A stretch of 64,000 nucleotides of DNA from an uncultured Acidimicrobiales bacterium. Its GTDB lineage: Bacteria > Actinomycetota > Acidimicrobiia > Acidimicrobiales > CATQHL01. This document shows positions 27,325 to 36,474 of this stretch, in pieces; the stretch's first letter is position 1, and the number at the start of each line of letters is the position of its first letter. The notes under the pieces were generated by a model, which saw only the letters and a program-made list of their open reading frames with translations, was not told where the DNA came from and did not search any database. The DNA lies in the NCBI GenBank assembly GCA_958295925.1, contig CATQHL010000001.1:1185753-1249752 (forward strand), given 5' to 3'. The position numbers and the translations under genes are program-made.

Positions 27325-27951
27325 TCAGGCGGACTGTTCTGCTTTCTCAATCAGGGCGCGCAGCAGCCCGGCGAAATTCTGCTGAGGGGCGGAGAGCAGG
27401 CCTGCCATCTCCCGCAGCGGAGCGGCAAGCAATCCCGCCGTGCGTTGAAGGGGAGCGGCAATTGTGCAGGCCACCATCGCCCGCATAACGTCCACAGGAG
27501 GCAGTTTGGAAAGACGTTCGACCTCCACGGTGTCCACAACGTTGCTGCCCAGCACGCCGCCCTTGATTATCAGCTTGTCGTAGTTGCGGCGAAACTCCAC
27601 GAGCACTTTGGCCACAGCGGACGGATCGGGCGCGCTGCCATCAGGCATCGCATCGGCAAAGGCCAATCCTGTAGGGCCTACAAGCAGATGGTCGCAATCA
27701 ATGCTCAGGTCTTGGGCGGCTAAACGCACCATGGTGTTCTTGAAGACCACGAAACTCCCACCCACAGGACGAAGGGCGGCGCGCAGGCTGCTCAAAGCCT
27801 TTGTGTCGAGACCGCGGTATTCGGCCAGGACCACCCCGTTGCCGGCGCTCAACCGCCTGCGAATCTCTGCCACCGCCGCCACTTTTTCTGGTCGCGGCTC
27901 GGTGCGGGCGCGCTCGGGCGCGCTCTTGTTGCGGGGGGTGTCTGATGTCAC
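27325..27951 (-). CDS. rplJ: Ribosomal protein L10
   Basis: About 208 aa from a GTG at 27951, chosen because AGGAA lies at a good distance upstream. A longer frame starting at 28035 runs into the leader. The N-terminal RNA-binding half is typical ([39 protein letters not shown] in outline). The C-terminal helices anchor L7/L12. It forms the stalk base and, as the L10-L12 complex, represses its own mRNA. Confidence 0.93.
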   Translation of the reverse strand: MTSDTPRNKSAPERARTEPRPEKVAAVAEIRRRLSAGNGVVLAEYRGLDTKALSSLRAALRPVGGSFVVFKNTMVRLAAQDLSIDCDHLLVGPTGLAFADAMPDGSAPDPSAVAKVLVEFRRNYDKLIIKGGVLGSNVVDTVEVERLSKLPPVDVMRAMVACTIAAPLQRTAGLLAAPLREMAGLLSAPQQNFAGLLRALIEKAEQSA

Positions 27952-28243
27952 GTCGGTTCCTGAATATTCCTGCGAGGGCTTGTCGATGCACAGGCCACAC
28001 GCAAAAGTGGCGCCGCGAAGACAGCCCGGCGCCACATTGAAAGCGTCACCTCATCGGGCGAGCCAGAGGCTCTTTCAGCTCCAAGGCACCGGAAGTCTTC
28101 AGCGAACTAGTTGATTTGTAGAGGTCCACGATAGCACCAGCGGACTAATTTTGCACTCGCCGATCAGTCGCTCCGCGACACTGCAATTTCGGGATTGTCG
28201 TTGGGGTGCCTGAAGCCAGGGCAGCTCTCGGCCTGCGGACGGC
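27952..28243 (-). promoter_or_regulatory. Probable L10 leader (autoregulatory mRNA leader of rplJL)
   Basis: These 292 bases between rplA and rplJ hold no gene. In most bacteria the L10(L12)4 complex binds a structured leader at this position and represses translation. The stretch at about 28060-28100 is GA/CU-rich in the style of that element, but I did not fold it, so the assignment rests mainly on position. Confidence 0.45.
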
Positions 28244-28933
28244 TCAGAGACCGGCGGGGTTGATGCGTATCGGAGGCCCCATTGTGGAACTCAAGGTGAT
28301 CTTCTGTAAATATCGCCCCTTGGCGGCTGCAGGCCGCACGCGCTGCAGCTCCTCGATGACCGCTCGCAGGTTTTCCTCAAGGGAGGCCGCCTCAAAGCTC
28401 ACCTTCCCGATCGGCACGTGGATGTTGCCCTGCCGGTCGGTCCGATAGCCGACCTTTCCGCCCTTAAAGTCCCGTACCGCCGTCGCCACGTCGGAAGTGA
28501 CGGTTCCGCTCTTGGGATTTGGCATCAGGCCGCGCGGCCCCAGCGTCCGCCCCAGCCTGCCCACTTTCGCCATCATGTCGGGCGAGGCAATCGCCACGTC
28601 GAAGTCCATCATTCCTTTGGAAATCTGCTCGCAGAGATCGTCTGCGCCCACTATGTCGGCTCCGGCCTCTCTAGCCGCTATGGCGTTCTCGCCTTGCGCA
28701 AACACCGCCACACGCACTTCCGTGCCGGTTCCTGCGGGCAGCGAGACGGTGCCGCGCAACATCTGATCGGCGCGCCTTGGGTCTACTCCCAGACACACGG
28801 CCAGGTCAACCGTCTCGTCGAATCGAGCTGAAGGGAGGCCCTTGAGAACCTCGATCCCTTGGCTCAGGTCATGCAGATGCGTCCTGTCGTACTTGGAGGA
28901 CGCCTCTTTGTAGCGCGTTGCAGTCTTGGTCAT
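28244..28933 (-). CDS. rplA: Ribosomal protein L1
   Basis: 229 residues, full length. Signals are SARFDETVDLAVCLGVDPRRADQMLRGTVSLPAGTG in outline, the domain-II core VGRLGRTLGPRGLMPNPKSGTVT, and FKGGKVGYRTDRQGNIHVPIGKVSF. It forms the mobile L1 stalk at the E site and often represses the L11-L1 mRNA. It follows rplK by 39 bases. Confidence 0.97.
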   Translation of the reverse strand: MTKTATRYKEASSKYDRTHLHDLSQGIEVLKGLPSARFDETVDLAVCLGVDPRRADQMLRGTVSLPAGTGTEVRVAVFAQGENAIAAREAGADIVGADDLCEQISKGMMDFDVAIASPDMMAKVGRLGRTLGPRGLMPNPKSGTVTSDVATAVRDFKGGKVGYRTDRQGNIHVPIGKVSFEAASLEENLRAVIEELQRVRPAAAKGRYLQKITLSSTMGPPIRINPAGL

Positions 28934-28972
28934 GGCTTTCCGTTAGTTGCTCTGCCGATTCGTCTGTTGTTG

Positions 28973-29398
28973 TCAGCGCGTGACCCGCACGCCCATGCTG
29001 CGGGCTGTGCCGGCGACTTGACGCTTGGCCTTCTCCAAGTCATCCGTATTCAGGTCAGGTATCTTTGTCTGGGCTATCTCGGCGACCTGGGCATCGGTAA
29101 TGATGCCCACCTCCTCCCTGCCGACCTCGCTGGCCCCCGAGGCGATTCCTGCCGCCTGGAGAATGAGAGAGGACGTTGGGGGCGTCTTCAGCTCGAACGC
29201 GAAGGAGCGGTCTTCGAAGATGGTGATCACCGCGGGGACGATTTGCCCGGCTCTCTCTGACGTCTGCTCGTTGTACTGCCTGCAAAAGTCCATTATGGCC
29301 ACACCGTGAGGCCCGAGCGCTGTTCCCACCGGCGGCGCAGGCGTCGCCTGCCCGGCCGAAATGTGGATTTTCACTACCGCCGCTACTGGCTTGGCCAT
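28973..29398 (-). CDS. rplK: Ribosomal protein L11
   Basis: 141 residues from the ATG at 29398 (MAKPVAAVVKIHISAGQATPAPPVGTALG in outline). An upstream in-frame extension is rejected. The Pro-rich N-terminal domain and the rRNA-binding C-terminal domain (AQTKIPDLNTDDLEKAKRQVAGTARSMGV) are intact. It sits at the GTPase centre and is needed for RelA activation and thiostrepton binding. Confidence 0.97.
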   Translation of the reverse strand: MAKPVAAVVKIHISAGQATPAPPVGTALGPHGVAIMDFCRQYNEQTSERAGQIVPAVITIFEDRSFAFELKTPPTSSLILQAAGIASGASEVGREEVGIITDAQVAEIAQTKIPDLNTDDLEKAKRQVAGTARSMGVRVTR

Positions 29399-29480
29399 CG
29401 TCAAGCCCTGCCCAGCCGCGGCAGGGCTTCTCTGCCTCGGCTGAAACGCATTCTGGGATAACTCATATCCGAACTCCCTA

Positions 29481-30227
29481 TTAGAGCTTTGCCACCTGGG
29501 AAAACTCCAGCTCAACGGGGGTCTCCCTGCCGAAGATGTTCACCAGCACTTTTACTTTGAGCTGCTCGGAGTTGATCTCGATGATCTCCCCGGAGAGTTG
29601 GGCGAAGGGGCCTTCACGCACCCGCACGGTCTCACCCACTTCGTACTGCAAACGCGGCCTGCCCCTGCGGATGACCTCCTCCCCGTCGGGCTTGGTGCCC
29701 AGGAAGTTCTCCACGTCGCGCTTTGAAAGCGGAACAGGCCTGGTCCCGTGGCCAACGAACGACGAGATCGAAGGTGTGTCCTTGATGATTGTGTAGGACT
29801 TGTCGTTGAGTTTGCAGCGAACCAACAGGTAGCCGGGGAAGACCTTCCTCGGAACCACAACCTTCTTGCCTGCTTTGAACTCCACGACATCCTCAGTGGG
29901 TATTACCACTTCGTACACAAGGTCGCCGGCGTCGAGGCTCTGGACCCTGGCTTCGAGGTCGTGCTTGGCTTTCTTCTCGTGCCCCGACTGCGTATGCACC
30001 ACATACCACTTCCCGGGCCGGAAATACGGGCTGTCCGCCTTGCGGGCAACTGTCGTCCGCTCACCGGCCGGTCCGTCAAGGAACTCGTCCTCCCCCAATA
30101 CATATGTTCGACCATCGGCGGGAGGCTCTTCGGTGCGCGCCTCTAAGGAACTCAGCGGGCCAGACGGCAGAACATCCGCTGTAGCGGCTCCTTCTGCAAT
30201 ATCTGCGGGAAAATCGGGCAGGTTCAT
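29481..30227 (-). CDS. nusG: Transcription termination/antitermination factor NusG
   Basis: About 248 aa. It has a 70-residue acidic N-terminal extension, common in actinobacteria, then the NGN domain ([23 protein letters not shown] in outline, [11 protein letters not shown] and [16 protein letters not shown]), and a C-terminal KOW domain ([22 protein letters not shown]). It couples RNA polymerase to ribosome or Rho. The start overlaps the secE stop (ATGA). It lies upstream of rplK in the usual order. Confidence 0.96.
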   Translation of the reverse strand: MNLPDFPADIAEGAATADVLPSGPLSSLEARTEEPPADGRTYVLGEDEFLDGPAGERTTVARKADSPYFRPGKWYVVHTQSGHEKKAKHDLEARVQSLDAGDLVYEVVIPTEDVVEFKAGKKVVVPRKVFPGYLLVRCKLNDKSYTIIKDTPSISSFVGHGTRPVPLSKRDVENFLGTKPDGEEVIRRGRPRLQYEVGETVRVREGPFAQLSGEIIEINSEQLKVKVLVNIFGRETPVELEFSQVAKL

Positions 30228-30511
30228 CGTTCGAACAGCTTCAAGATGGCTTCCCCGAAGCCATAGTCGAGTAGGCCGATGAGCGTCGTGATGATCGTCA
30301 CCACCACAATCACCACTATGGAATAGTTCACTACCTCTGCGCGGGTGGGCCAGGAGACCTTGCGGAGCTCGGCACGCACCTCCCGCATGAACGAGGCGGG
30401 CGAAGAGCGCTCTCGTGTCTGCCCGGTGGTTTGACGCTTGCGCGCTACGGGAACGCCGTCGTCGTCAACCTCACCCTGCTTGCGGGCCATCCGTCGAAAC
30501 TGTCTGTTCAT
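30224..30511 (-). CDS. secE: Protein translocase subunit SecE
   Basis: About 95 aa. The ATG at 30511 ([13 protein letters not shown]) is preferred. Another ATG at 30517 would add two residues, and anything longer would run into tRNA-Trp. It has a basic cytoplasmic region, the conserved amphipathic segment [24 protein letters not shown] and one membrane helix ([21 protein letters not shown]). It clamps SecY in the Sec translocon. Confidence 0.95.
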   Translation of the reverse strand: MNRQFRRMARKQGEVDDDGVPVARKRQTTGQTRERSSPASFMREVRAELRKVSWPTRAEVVNYSIVVIVVVTIITTLIGLLDYGFGEAILKLFER

Positions 30512-30519
30512 TTGCATTG

Positions 30520-30592
30520 CAGGGCAGGAGGGACTCGAACCCCCAACCGCCGGTTTTGGAGACCGGTGCTCTACCAATTAAGCTACTGCCCT
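30520..30592 (-). tRNA. tRNA-Trp (anticodon CCA)
   Basis: Acceptor AGGGCAG pairs with CTGCCCT, the anticodon loop carries CCA flanked by CGGTCT/AACCGG, and the T-arm is GGGGGTTCGAGTCCCTC-like. It lies immediately before secE, as in many actinobacteria. 3' CCA is not encoded. Confidence 0.95.
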
Positions 30593-30683
30593 AGAGAACT
30601 ACTGTCCTGGTGCCTCTGATCTTGAAGCCAGGATACCGCCTGAGTCAGCGTTCACCCTGTGCCAGGTTCTCATGTGTTAGGAG

Positions 30684-30757
30684 TAGCGACGGCCAGAATC
30701 GAACTGGCGACCTCTCGATTATGAGTCGAGCGCTCTGACCAACTGAGCTACGCCGCT
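30684..30757 (-). tRNA. tRNA with CAT anticodon (probably elongator tRNA-Met)
   Basis: Acceptor AGCGGCG pairs with CGTCGCT. The anticodon stem-loop CTCGACTCATAATCGAG and the T-arm CCAGTTCGATTCTGG are clear. CAT anticodons also occur in tRNA-Ile2 (lysidine-modified) and initiator tRNA. The closed first acceptor pair argues against an initiator. Met is favoured but Ile2 is possible. Confidence 0.9.
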
Positions 30758-30807
30758 GCGGAGCGGGCTGTGATCCGCATTGAGCCGAGGCACCGGCAAC
30801 TATTGCG

Positions 30808-30880
30808 AGCTCCCTGAGAGAATCGAACTCTCGACCTCTTCCTTACCATGGAAGCGCTCTGCCGGCTGAGCTAAGGGAGC
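30808..30880 (-). tRNA. tRNA-Thr (anticodon GGT)
   Basis: Acceptor GCTCCCT pairs with AGGGAGC. The anticodon arm CTTCCATGGTAAGGAAG and the T-arm GAGAGTTCGATTCTCTC are clear. It is the first of three tRNA genes at the head of the secE-nusG block. The 129 bases beyond it, up to the acetyltransferase gene, hold no gene and probably promoters for both directions. Confidence 0.95.
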
Positions 30881-31009
30881 GGGCACATCCGCAGCCATCG
30901 ATTCTATCCCGTCCTCTGAAAGACTGACAGACTAGGAACGTGGGCTTCCAGCCTGCAGTCCTGCCCGTGTTTCGGTCTCAGCAACAACGCACGCTAGCGT
31001 CTTTGCCCG

Positions 31010-31495
31010 ATGGAAATCCGCAGCGCAACCATCGACGACGCCGAGTCCATCGCCGAGATCTACAACCACGAGGCCGTCAAGCAAAGCACAGTCTTCGACT
31101 TACGGCCACGCACGCTAGAGGAGCAGCGGCAGTGGCTCAAGGAAAGATCGGGGGCGCACTCGGTAATCGTGGCTGAGGAGTTCGGCGAAATCCTCGGTTT
31201 CGCGGCGCTGTCGCCGTTTCGAAGCCGACCTGCCTACAGCACCACGGTGGAGTGCTCCGTCTTCGTCCGGAGAGACCGCCACCGCGAGGGCATAGGGCGC
31301 GCACTGCTGAGTCAGATAATCGAGCATGCGAGAAGGCACGGCTTCCATTGCCTGATCTCGCGGATAGGAGACGACAACATCGCTTCGGTAAAGCTGCACG
31401 AAGCATGCGGATTCTGGGTTGTGGGTATTGAGAGGGAGGTTGGACGCAAGTTCGGGCGCTGGCTGAACGTCACCGTTATGCAGCGTCTGCTCTAG
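31010..31495 (+). CDS. GNAT N-acetyltransferase, phosphinothricin acetyltransferase-like
   Basis: About 161 aa. The pattern EIRSATIDDAESIAEIYNHEAV, the substrate segment TVFDLRPRTLEEQRQWL, the acetyl-CoA loop RRDRHREGIGRALLSQIIEHARRHG and the end IGDDNIASVKLHEACGFWVVGIEREVGRKFGRWLNVTVMQRLL match the Pat/Bar/MnaT group in outline. This group acetylates phosphinothricin, methionine sulfoximine or related amines. The natural substrate is uncertain. High GC like the block to its left, it stands alone between tRNA-Thr and tRNA-Tyr. Confidence 0.85.
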   Translation: MEIRSATIDDAESIAEIYNHEAVKQSTVFDLRPRTLEEQRQWLKERSGAHSVIVAEEFGEILGFAALSPFRSRPAYSTTVECSVFVRRDRHREGIGRALLSQIIEHARRHGFHCLISRIGDDNIASVKLHEACGFWVVGIEREVGRKFGRWLNVTVMQRLL

Positions 31496-31557
31496 ATTGC
31501 CCATAGCCAACCAAGTCTCTAGGCAACGCCGGCAGGCGAAGCTATATTGATTTCTTA

Positions 31558-31642
31558 GGGTCGGTGCCCGAGCGGACAAAGGGAGCAGGCTGTAAACCTG
31601 CCGGCGTTGCCTTCGGAGGTTCGAATCCTCCCCGGCCCACCA
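31558..31642 (+). tRNA. tRNA-Tyr (anticodon GTA)
   Basis: Class II tRNA of 85 bases with a long variable arm. Acceptor GGGTCGG pairs with CCGGCCC, the anticodon loop is CTGTAAA in GCAGG/CCTGC, and 3' CCA is encoded. Its 3' end marks the boundary where base composition falls sharply. Confidence 0.95.
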
Positions 31643-31728
31643 GCACCCAACTCCAGCGAGCACCTTAGTGCCCTAACTAGCTTGTAAATAAATCAAACGG
31701 TGCTCAGAAAAAGTCGAATCCTGAGTTG

Positions 31729-33912
31729 CTAGATATGCATTACCTCATGAATCTTGAGTGCCAGTTCTGCATTAACTCGATCTTCATGCTTACTAAGATC
31801 AAGTCCGGTTAAATGCTTAATTTGATTTAGCCGATAGCGAATGGTCTTGTGATGGGTGAACAAGTGCTCAGCCGCCCTTTGCTGAGAACAATCAACAGAC
31901 AAATAGGTTCGCAATGTTTCTAGTAGACATTGATTTCGGAGATCTTCAACTTCAATCAAGGGACCTAAAATGCTGCCAACGAACTCCTTAAGGCTGACAT
32001 CGTTGTGTGAAGCCAACAGCAGCTTGACTACCCCAAGTTTATCATATATGGCAATGTAGTCTGAATCGATGCGCTGAGCAGCACGAAGGGAGGTGAGCGC
32101 CTGAATATTCGCACGCCCGAATTCAAGGGATCTTTCGCAAATCGCGCTTACTCCCCAGTATGGTTTGGCTTGTGGAACAAATTCAGTAACAAGCAAAGCT
32201 AGTTCCCTCAGTAGTATGCGTATCGACTCATCAAAAACAATCGGAATGATTGCAGCAAGCTCATTCCCGCGAATCGCTAGGAGTTCACCTGCATTCCGTC
32301 GAATCATTGTACGTCTGATCGTGTTTTGAATCTGACGCTGCATCTGAACCAGAAACGCAGTATTCCATCCTTCATGTTCAGCAAGGTTTTCCACCTCATA
32401 CAATACAGAGCGGACAACTCTGTGAGGACGAACAAGCTGTACGCGCAATCTCGTGGACCGCTCAAGGGCCGCAATGCGACGGGCACTCGATCCTTCCAAT
32501 AAATCCCAAACCACCTCCTCTCGCTCTGAAAGACGGATATCATCAATTGCTCTTTGCATCATTCGGCAAATCGCACTATGAAGTACAGCTTCCCCAAATG
32601 CCAGCTCATCACTCATTGACGGTTGGTAATCTGTTATCAACAAGAAACGACCTAATCGGTCACGCCCAGCCAAGATTTCCTTGACCATTATCCAATTGCC
32701 ATCATCCTGCAATACACTTAGCTCACTAGAAGGAGAGTTGTACTGATATGCATGATTCTTTATCTTTGCGACAATCTGCTCAAAATCCTGTTCCTCTGGA
32801 TAATTCGCAAGTACCTCAAAGTCATCTGAAAGGACTATTGCTCTGGCAGAAAGTTCAGAAGCAGTAACACGAACCAGACCCTGTAGGTCTTCTCCCGCCA
32901 ACAATAATGTGCTGAGTGACTTTTGGAGTGAGCGGGCACTTTGAATTGCTGATAGCTTCTCTTGCAGAAATTCGCTATTTTGACTTAGTTGACGATAGTC
33001 TTCTTTCTGCATTTCGAATACTTGTGCGTTAAATATTGCTATGGAAACTAGGTTTGCAACACCATCTATTCGCCGAATATGCGTATCTTGAAAAGCCGAA
33101 GGTCGCCGAGCCCAAACTTCTAGAACGCCCAATATCTTGCTATTGATAGCAAGTGGGGCTGCCAGAGCAGAGCGAACATTCTCCGTTTGAGCGAGAGAGT
33201 CAAAGTCATGTGTAATCAGGCTACTCCCCAAGTAGTCGTCAACCGAGCAGACTTCCTCGTACTCTAGAACCCTTCCTGCTAGTCCTTGTCCTCTATTCAT
33301 ACTCAATTGCGCTGTTTGAGAACTTCTGTGACCAACGCAACTACTCATTACTAACTCTTCCCCTTCAAGAATGAACACACCCGCCATATCTGCCTCCAAC
33401 AATTGCAGGGCAGCGTTCACACTTGATAATAGTAACTGATCGATTTCCCTGACCGAGAGGAGCACAAATGGAAGTGGCGGTAACCCACCAACTTCCTTTA
33501 GTAATTTCTTTAAACTGTCAATTCGCTCTGCATCTTTGAGCAATAGGTCACACATCCAAGCTGCCAGTCGAGTAATAGCTACAGCTTCAGAGTTGCTATC
33601 GAATACACGTTCGATGATAATGGCAAGAGATCCAACTCTGATCGGAATAAACGTAGCAAAGGTTGAAGGTATTTGAGTGGCAACTTCCCAAGAAACAGAT
33701 TCTTGAGGCAACGCATCTACAGAACGAATCAATTCATCCGTGGCAGTAGAGGCACCGGTAAGTTTCCACCCATCCATAGATGACTTGATGAAGGTTACCC
33801 GCTCGCTGCCTGAAATTGAAGCAAGGAAGTCTACCGCTGCTGCCAATACTTCTTCTGAACCGGCAAGCGTTGCTTCACGCAAAGCCGAAAGATGATCTTC
33901 AGTTAGCTTCAT
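31729..33912 (-). CDS. GAF-domain PucR-type transcriptional regulator
   Basis: About 727 aa. An N-terminal GAF-like half (about residues 20-125) is followed by a clearer GAF domain (about 155-300: ALQLLEADMAGVFILEGEELVMSS in outline, NRGQGLAGRVLEYEEVCSVDDYL and ALAAPLAINSKILGVLEVW). Then come a coiled stretch, a central region and a C-terminal PucR helix-turn-helix (LLETLRTYLSVDCSQQRAAEHLFTHHKTIRYRLNQIKHLTGLDL in outline). PucR/CdaR regulators activate catabolic operons in response to a ligand. The start overlaps the stop of the PPDK-like gene by 14 bases, so it is made with that operon and is the natural candidate to control it and the divergent BMC operon. Confidence 0.85.
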   Translation of the reverse strand: MKLTEDHLSALREATLAGSEEVLAAAVDFLASISGSERVTFIKSSMDGWKLTGASTATDELIRSVDALPQESVSWEVATQIPSTFATFIPIRVGSLAIIIERVFDSNSEAVAITRLAAWMCDLLLKDAERIDSLKKLLKEVGGLPPLPFVLLSVREIDQLLLSSVNAALQLLEADMAGVFILEGEELVMSSCVGHRSSQTAQLSMNRGQGLAGRVLEYEEVCSVDDYLGSSLITHDFDSLAQTENVRSALAAPLAINSKILGVLEVWARRPSAFQDTHIRRIDGVANLVSIAIFNAQVFEMQKEDYRQLSQNSEFLQEKLSAIQSARSLQKSLSTLLLAGEDLQGLVRVTASELSARAIVLSDDFEVLANYPEEQDFEQIVAKIKNHAYQYNSPSSELSVLQDDGNWIMVKEILAGRDRLGRFLLITDYQPSMSDELAFGEAVLHSAICRMMQRAIDDIRLSEREEVVWDLLEGSSARRIAALERSTRLRVQLVRPHRVVRSVLYEVENLAEHEGWNTAFLVQMQRQIQNTIRRTMIRRNAGELLAIRGNELAAIIPIVFDESIRILLRELALLVTEFVPQAKPYWGVSAICERSLEFGRANIQALTSLRAAQRIDSDYIAIYDKLGVVKLLLASHNDVSLKEFVGSILGPLIEVEDLRNQCLLETLRTYLSVDCSQQRAAEHLFTHHKTIRYRLNQIKHLTGLDLSKHEDRVNAELALKIHEVMHI

Positions 33913-36442
33913 TTCCTGCTTGCATTTCCTCTTCTTGCAAAAGTGCTTCTTTCCCCAGAGAAAACATGGTAGCTCTGATTTCCTCGGCTTCGGCTGTGAA
34001 CAAACGAACGCCTGCTCGATAGTATGTTGCTACTAATTCTTCGGAAGCCGGAGCAGGAAGTTTCACACCAATTTCGCAGTGGCTGCCCACGGAACTAGCC
34101 TTGTTTACATACATAATTATCTGTCTCTGAGCTTCACTTGCGCCTTTCCGCGGATCATACGGCAATCTTTCCAACTTGACATATTCATCAAGTGGCTCAC
34201 CCGAAGTGAACACACCCAACGGATAACCAAAATAGCCTTCAAGCAGTCTTTGAACATCAAACCATAATGAATGAGAAATCTTTGCCAAGTTTATTGAGTT
34301 CATTGCTCCGATTGGAGTTGTGATTAGAGCACCCACATCAATATCTCCACGCTCAGGAAGCAGCATCTCAGATTTTGCCATTCTGATTAATGCATGCATC
34401 TCGCAAACATCTGAGATGTTTCTGAAAACAAGTTTAGGTACAGGATGGTCTCGATACTTTCCTGAGGCGCGCCCCAAGGCGGCCATCTGCACTCTCAGAA
34501 GTTCAGCGACTCCTAGTGGTAAATTTAAGCCTGGGTAACATCTTGTTAAGTTCGATAAGTCCAGCACGTCAGAAGCATCGCCTCCAAGAAAGTCCATTGC
34601 TCTTACTATTACCGGAAAGTGTTCTGATTCATAAATCAAAGGAGCAAGCAACTCAGCAATAACTTCTTCAAAGCAACGTAAGTCTAAGTTGCTCCTCTTA
34701 CTTTGTTTAAGTAATTCAGTTTCAAAATCTTCAATTAGGCTGTTACTAACAAGGAGATCCACCATTCTAACAACTATTCCGTCAGCTTCCTTTCGGCGAT
34801 ATTCCCGAAATTTATCGACGGTAGTTCCTATTCCATATAGCCTGCACCTAGCCGCTTCTCTTGCTACCTGCAAGACGTTATCAAGCGCAGAACTAACCAC
34901 TTCGCTACTGGTTAGAGGAATTTCCCCCAAGAATATCTCGCCACTAGACCCATCAATTGACAGCGTTTCACCTTCACTGAATTCAATTGAATCAATCGAG
35001 AATCTGCCCGAATCGGCTTCAATGGCCAACTCCTTACAGCCCACCACTGAAGGGAGCCCTAATGCCCTAGCCACTACTGCTGCGTGGCTAGTAGCTCCTC
35101 CAAGCGCCGTAATAATTCCTTTTGAAACAATCATTCCGTGAAGATCAAGCGGACTTGTTGTAGGTCTAAGTAGAATAACATCCTTTCCTTCTGCAACAAG
35201 AGCGCAAGCGCGATCCGGATCCAGTACTGCCATTCCAGAGACTTGGCCCGGGGAAGCTGAAATCCCTTTTCCTAGCAGCTTTCCATCTGAACGAGCTCGA
35301 TCAATATCTCCAGCAGAGAACCTGGGACGTTCGACTTCTCTAATTTGATCAGCAGTTATTCCTCGAAGAGCATCTACTGGACTAGAGTGACCCTCATCCA
35401 AGAAATCTGCGGCAATACGGACTGCAGCCATTGCGGTGCGCTTAGCACTTCGAACCTGCAAGAAATATAGCTTGCCCTCCTCAACTGTGAATTCCAGATC
35501 AAGTACATCAGAATAGCGCTCCTCCAAGTCAGCAGCTAGGCGTGCAACAGTTTCAAATACTTGCGGGTGCTTTTGCGCTGCCTGACTGATCGTGTCCGGG
35601 GTCTTTGTCCCACTTACTACATCTTCACCCTGCGTTCCTTCCATGAACTCTCCATAGAGTTCATGAACGCCTGTCGTAGGATTACGGGTAAAAACAACGC
35701 CACTGCCGGAAGGAGAGCCTAGGTTCCCAAACACCATGGCCTGTACAACGACCGCCGTTCCAAGAGTATCAGTAATTCCATGATGACGACGATATGTCAC
35801 AGCTCGATTTGTGTTCCAAGAATCGAAAACAGCTCTGATAGCCATATGCAGTTGGTCAACCGGATTTTCTGGAACACAAGAACCGGTCTCTTCCTCCTCT
35901 GCGCTGCGCATTGCGCGAATTAAAGAACTAAACGCTTCAGCATTTGGGTCGCAGAATCTGAGAAATTCTTCTGCGGCTTCAGAAATATTTTCGCCATCCG
36001 CGTCTAAGACTATTTCGCTGAACATGCTATGAAATCGAATCAGCGTAGAGAAGACAAAGTTCGAGTCTCCAGTCGCTCTAGCCAGGGCTTGAGCACTCTG
36101 CATGTTCAAGCCCAGATTTAGAATGGTGTCCATCATCCCCGGCATCGACACTGGTGCGCCAGATCGAACCGAAACCAACAAAGGTGTCGTTCCGCCTCCA
36201 AAGCAACGACCGCTCTTATTTTCAAGTTCGAGTAGTTGAGACATGACTTCATCAACTAGAGCATCGGATAACTTCCGATTCTTAATAAAGTCTCTATAAG
36301 CCTCCGTCGTGATAATAAACCCAGGAGGAACAGGCAGGCCTTCTGCTACTAAACGCGCTAAACCGGCACCCTTTCCGCCGAGAAGCGTAACATCGTCAGA
36401 GTTGGCTTGTTCAAAGGAATATACCAATCTGGAAGATCGCAA
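33899..36442 (-). CDS. Pyruvate phosphate dikinase/PEP synthase-like protein with altered C-terminal barrel
   Basis: About 847 aa, full PPDK length. The N-terminal ATP-grasp part is well kept: GGKGAGLARLVAEGLPVPPGFIITTEA in outline, SVRSGAPVSMPGMMDTILNLGLN and QGEDVVSGTKTPDTISQ. The phosphohistidine domain has GGATSHAAVVARALGLPSVVG (about residues 455-475), so the carrier His is present. The C-terminal TIM-barrel region aligns only loosely. The usual LCRTEHM is VVRMVDL, the metal-site IEIP(R) is ITTP(I), and the ICGEHGGDP loop with the catalytic Cys is not recognisable. ATP-driven phosphorylation of the His looks possible, but pyruvate as acceptor is doubtful. It follows the 195-aa gene by 32 bases. 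Confidence 0.8.
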   Translation of the reverse strand: MRSSRLVYSFEQANSDDVTLLGGKGAGLARLVAEGLPVPPGFIITTEAYRDFIKNRKLSDALVDEVMSQLLELENKSGRCFGGGTTPLLVSVRSGAPVSMPGMMDTILNLGLNMQSAQALARATGDSNFVFSTLIRFHSMFSEIVLDADGENISEAAEEFLRFCDPNAEAFSSLIRAMRSAEEEETGSCVPENPVDQLHMAIRAVFDSWNTNRAVTYRRHHGITDTLGTAVVVQAMVFGNLGSPSGSGVVFTRNPTTGVHELYGEFMEGTQGEDVVSGTKTPDTISQAAQKHPQVFETVARLAADLEERYSDVLDLEFTVEEGKLYFLQVRSAKRTAMAAVRIAADFLDEGHSSPVDALRGITADQIREVERPRFSAGDIDRARSDGKLLGKGISASPGQVSGMAVLDPDRACALVAEGKDVILLRPTTSPLDLHGMIVSKGIITALGGATSHAAVVARALGLPSVVGCKELAIEADSGRFSIDSIEFSEGETLSIDGSSGEIFLGEIPLTSSEVVSSALDNVLQVAREAARCRLYGIGTTVDKFREYRRKEADGIVVRMVDLLVSNSLIEDFETELLKQSKRSNLDLRCFEEVIAELLAPLIYESEHFPVIVRAMDFLGGDASDVLDLSNLTRCYPGLNLPLGVAELLRVQMAALGRASGKYRDHPVPKLVFRNISDVCEMHALIRMAKSEMLLPERGDIDVGALITTPIGAMNSINLAKISHSLWFDVQRLLEGYFGYPLGVFTSGEPLDEYVKLERLPYDPRKGASEAQRQIIMYVNKASSVGSHCEIGVKLPAPASEELVATYYRAGVRLFTAEAEEIRATMFSLGKEALLQEEEMQAGNEAN

Positions 36443-36474
36443 ACCTTTACCCCGATCCTGACTGAGACATTCAT

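Noticed and set aside
30512..30577. Upstream in-frame extension of secE
   Set aside because: It reads through tRNA-Trp. SecE homologues start at the short basic segment after it.
31643..31728. Integration site duplicate of the tRNA-Tyr 3' end
   Set aside because: I looked for a second copy of the tRNA end near the right boundary around 59.5-59.9 kb and saw none, and no integrase is present.
33899..36442. Plain assignment as ppdK for gluconeogenesis
   Set aside because: The C-terminal catalytic motifs are not conserved and the gene sits in an unusual operon, so a standard PPDK call would be misleading.
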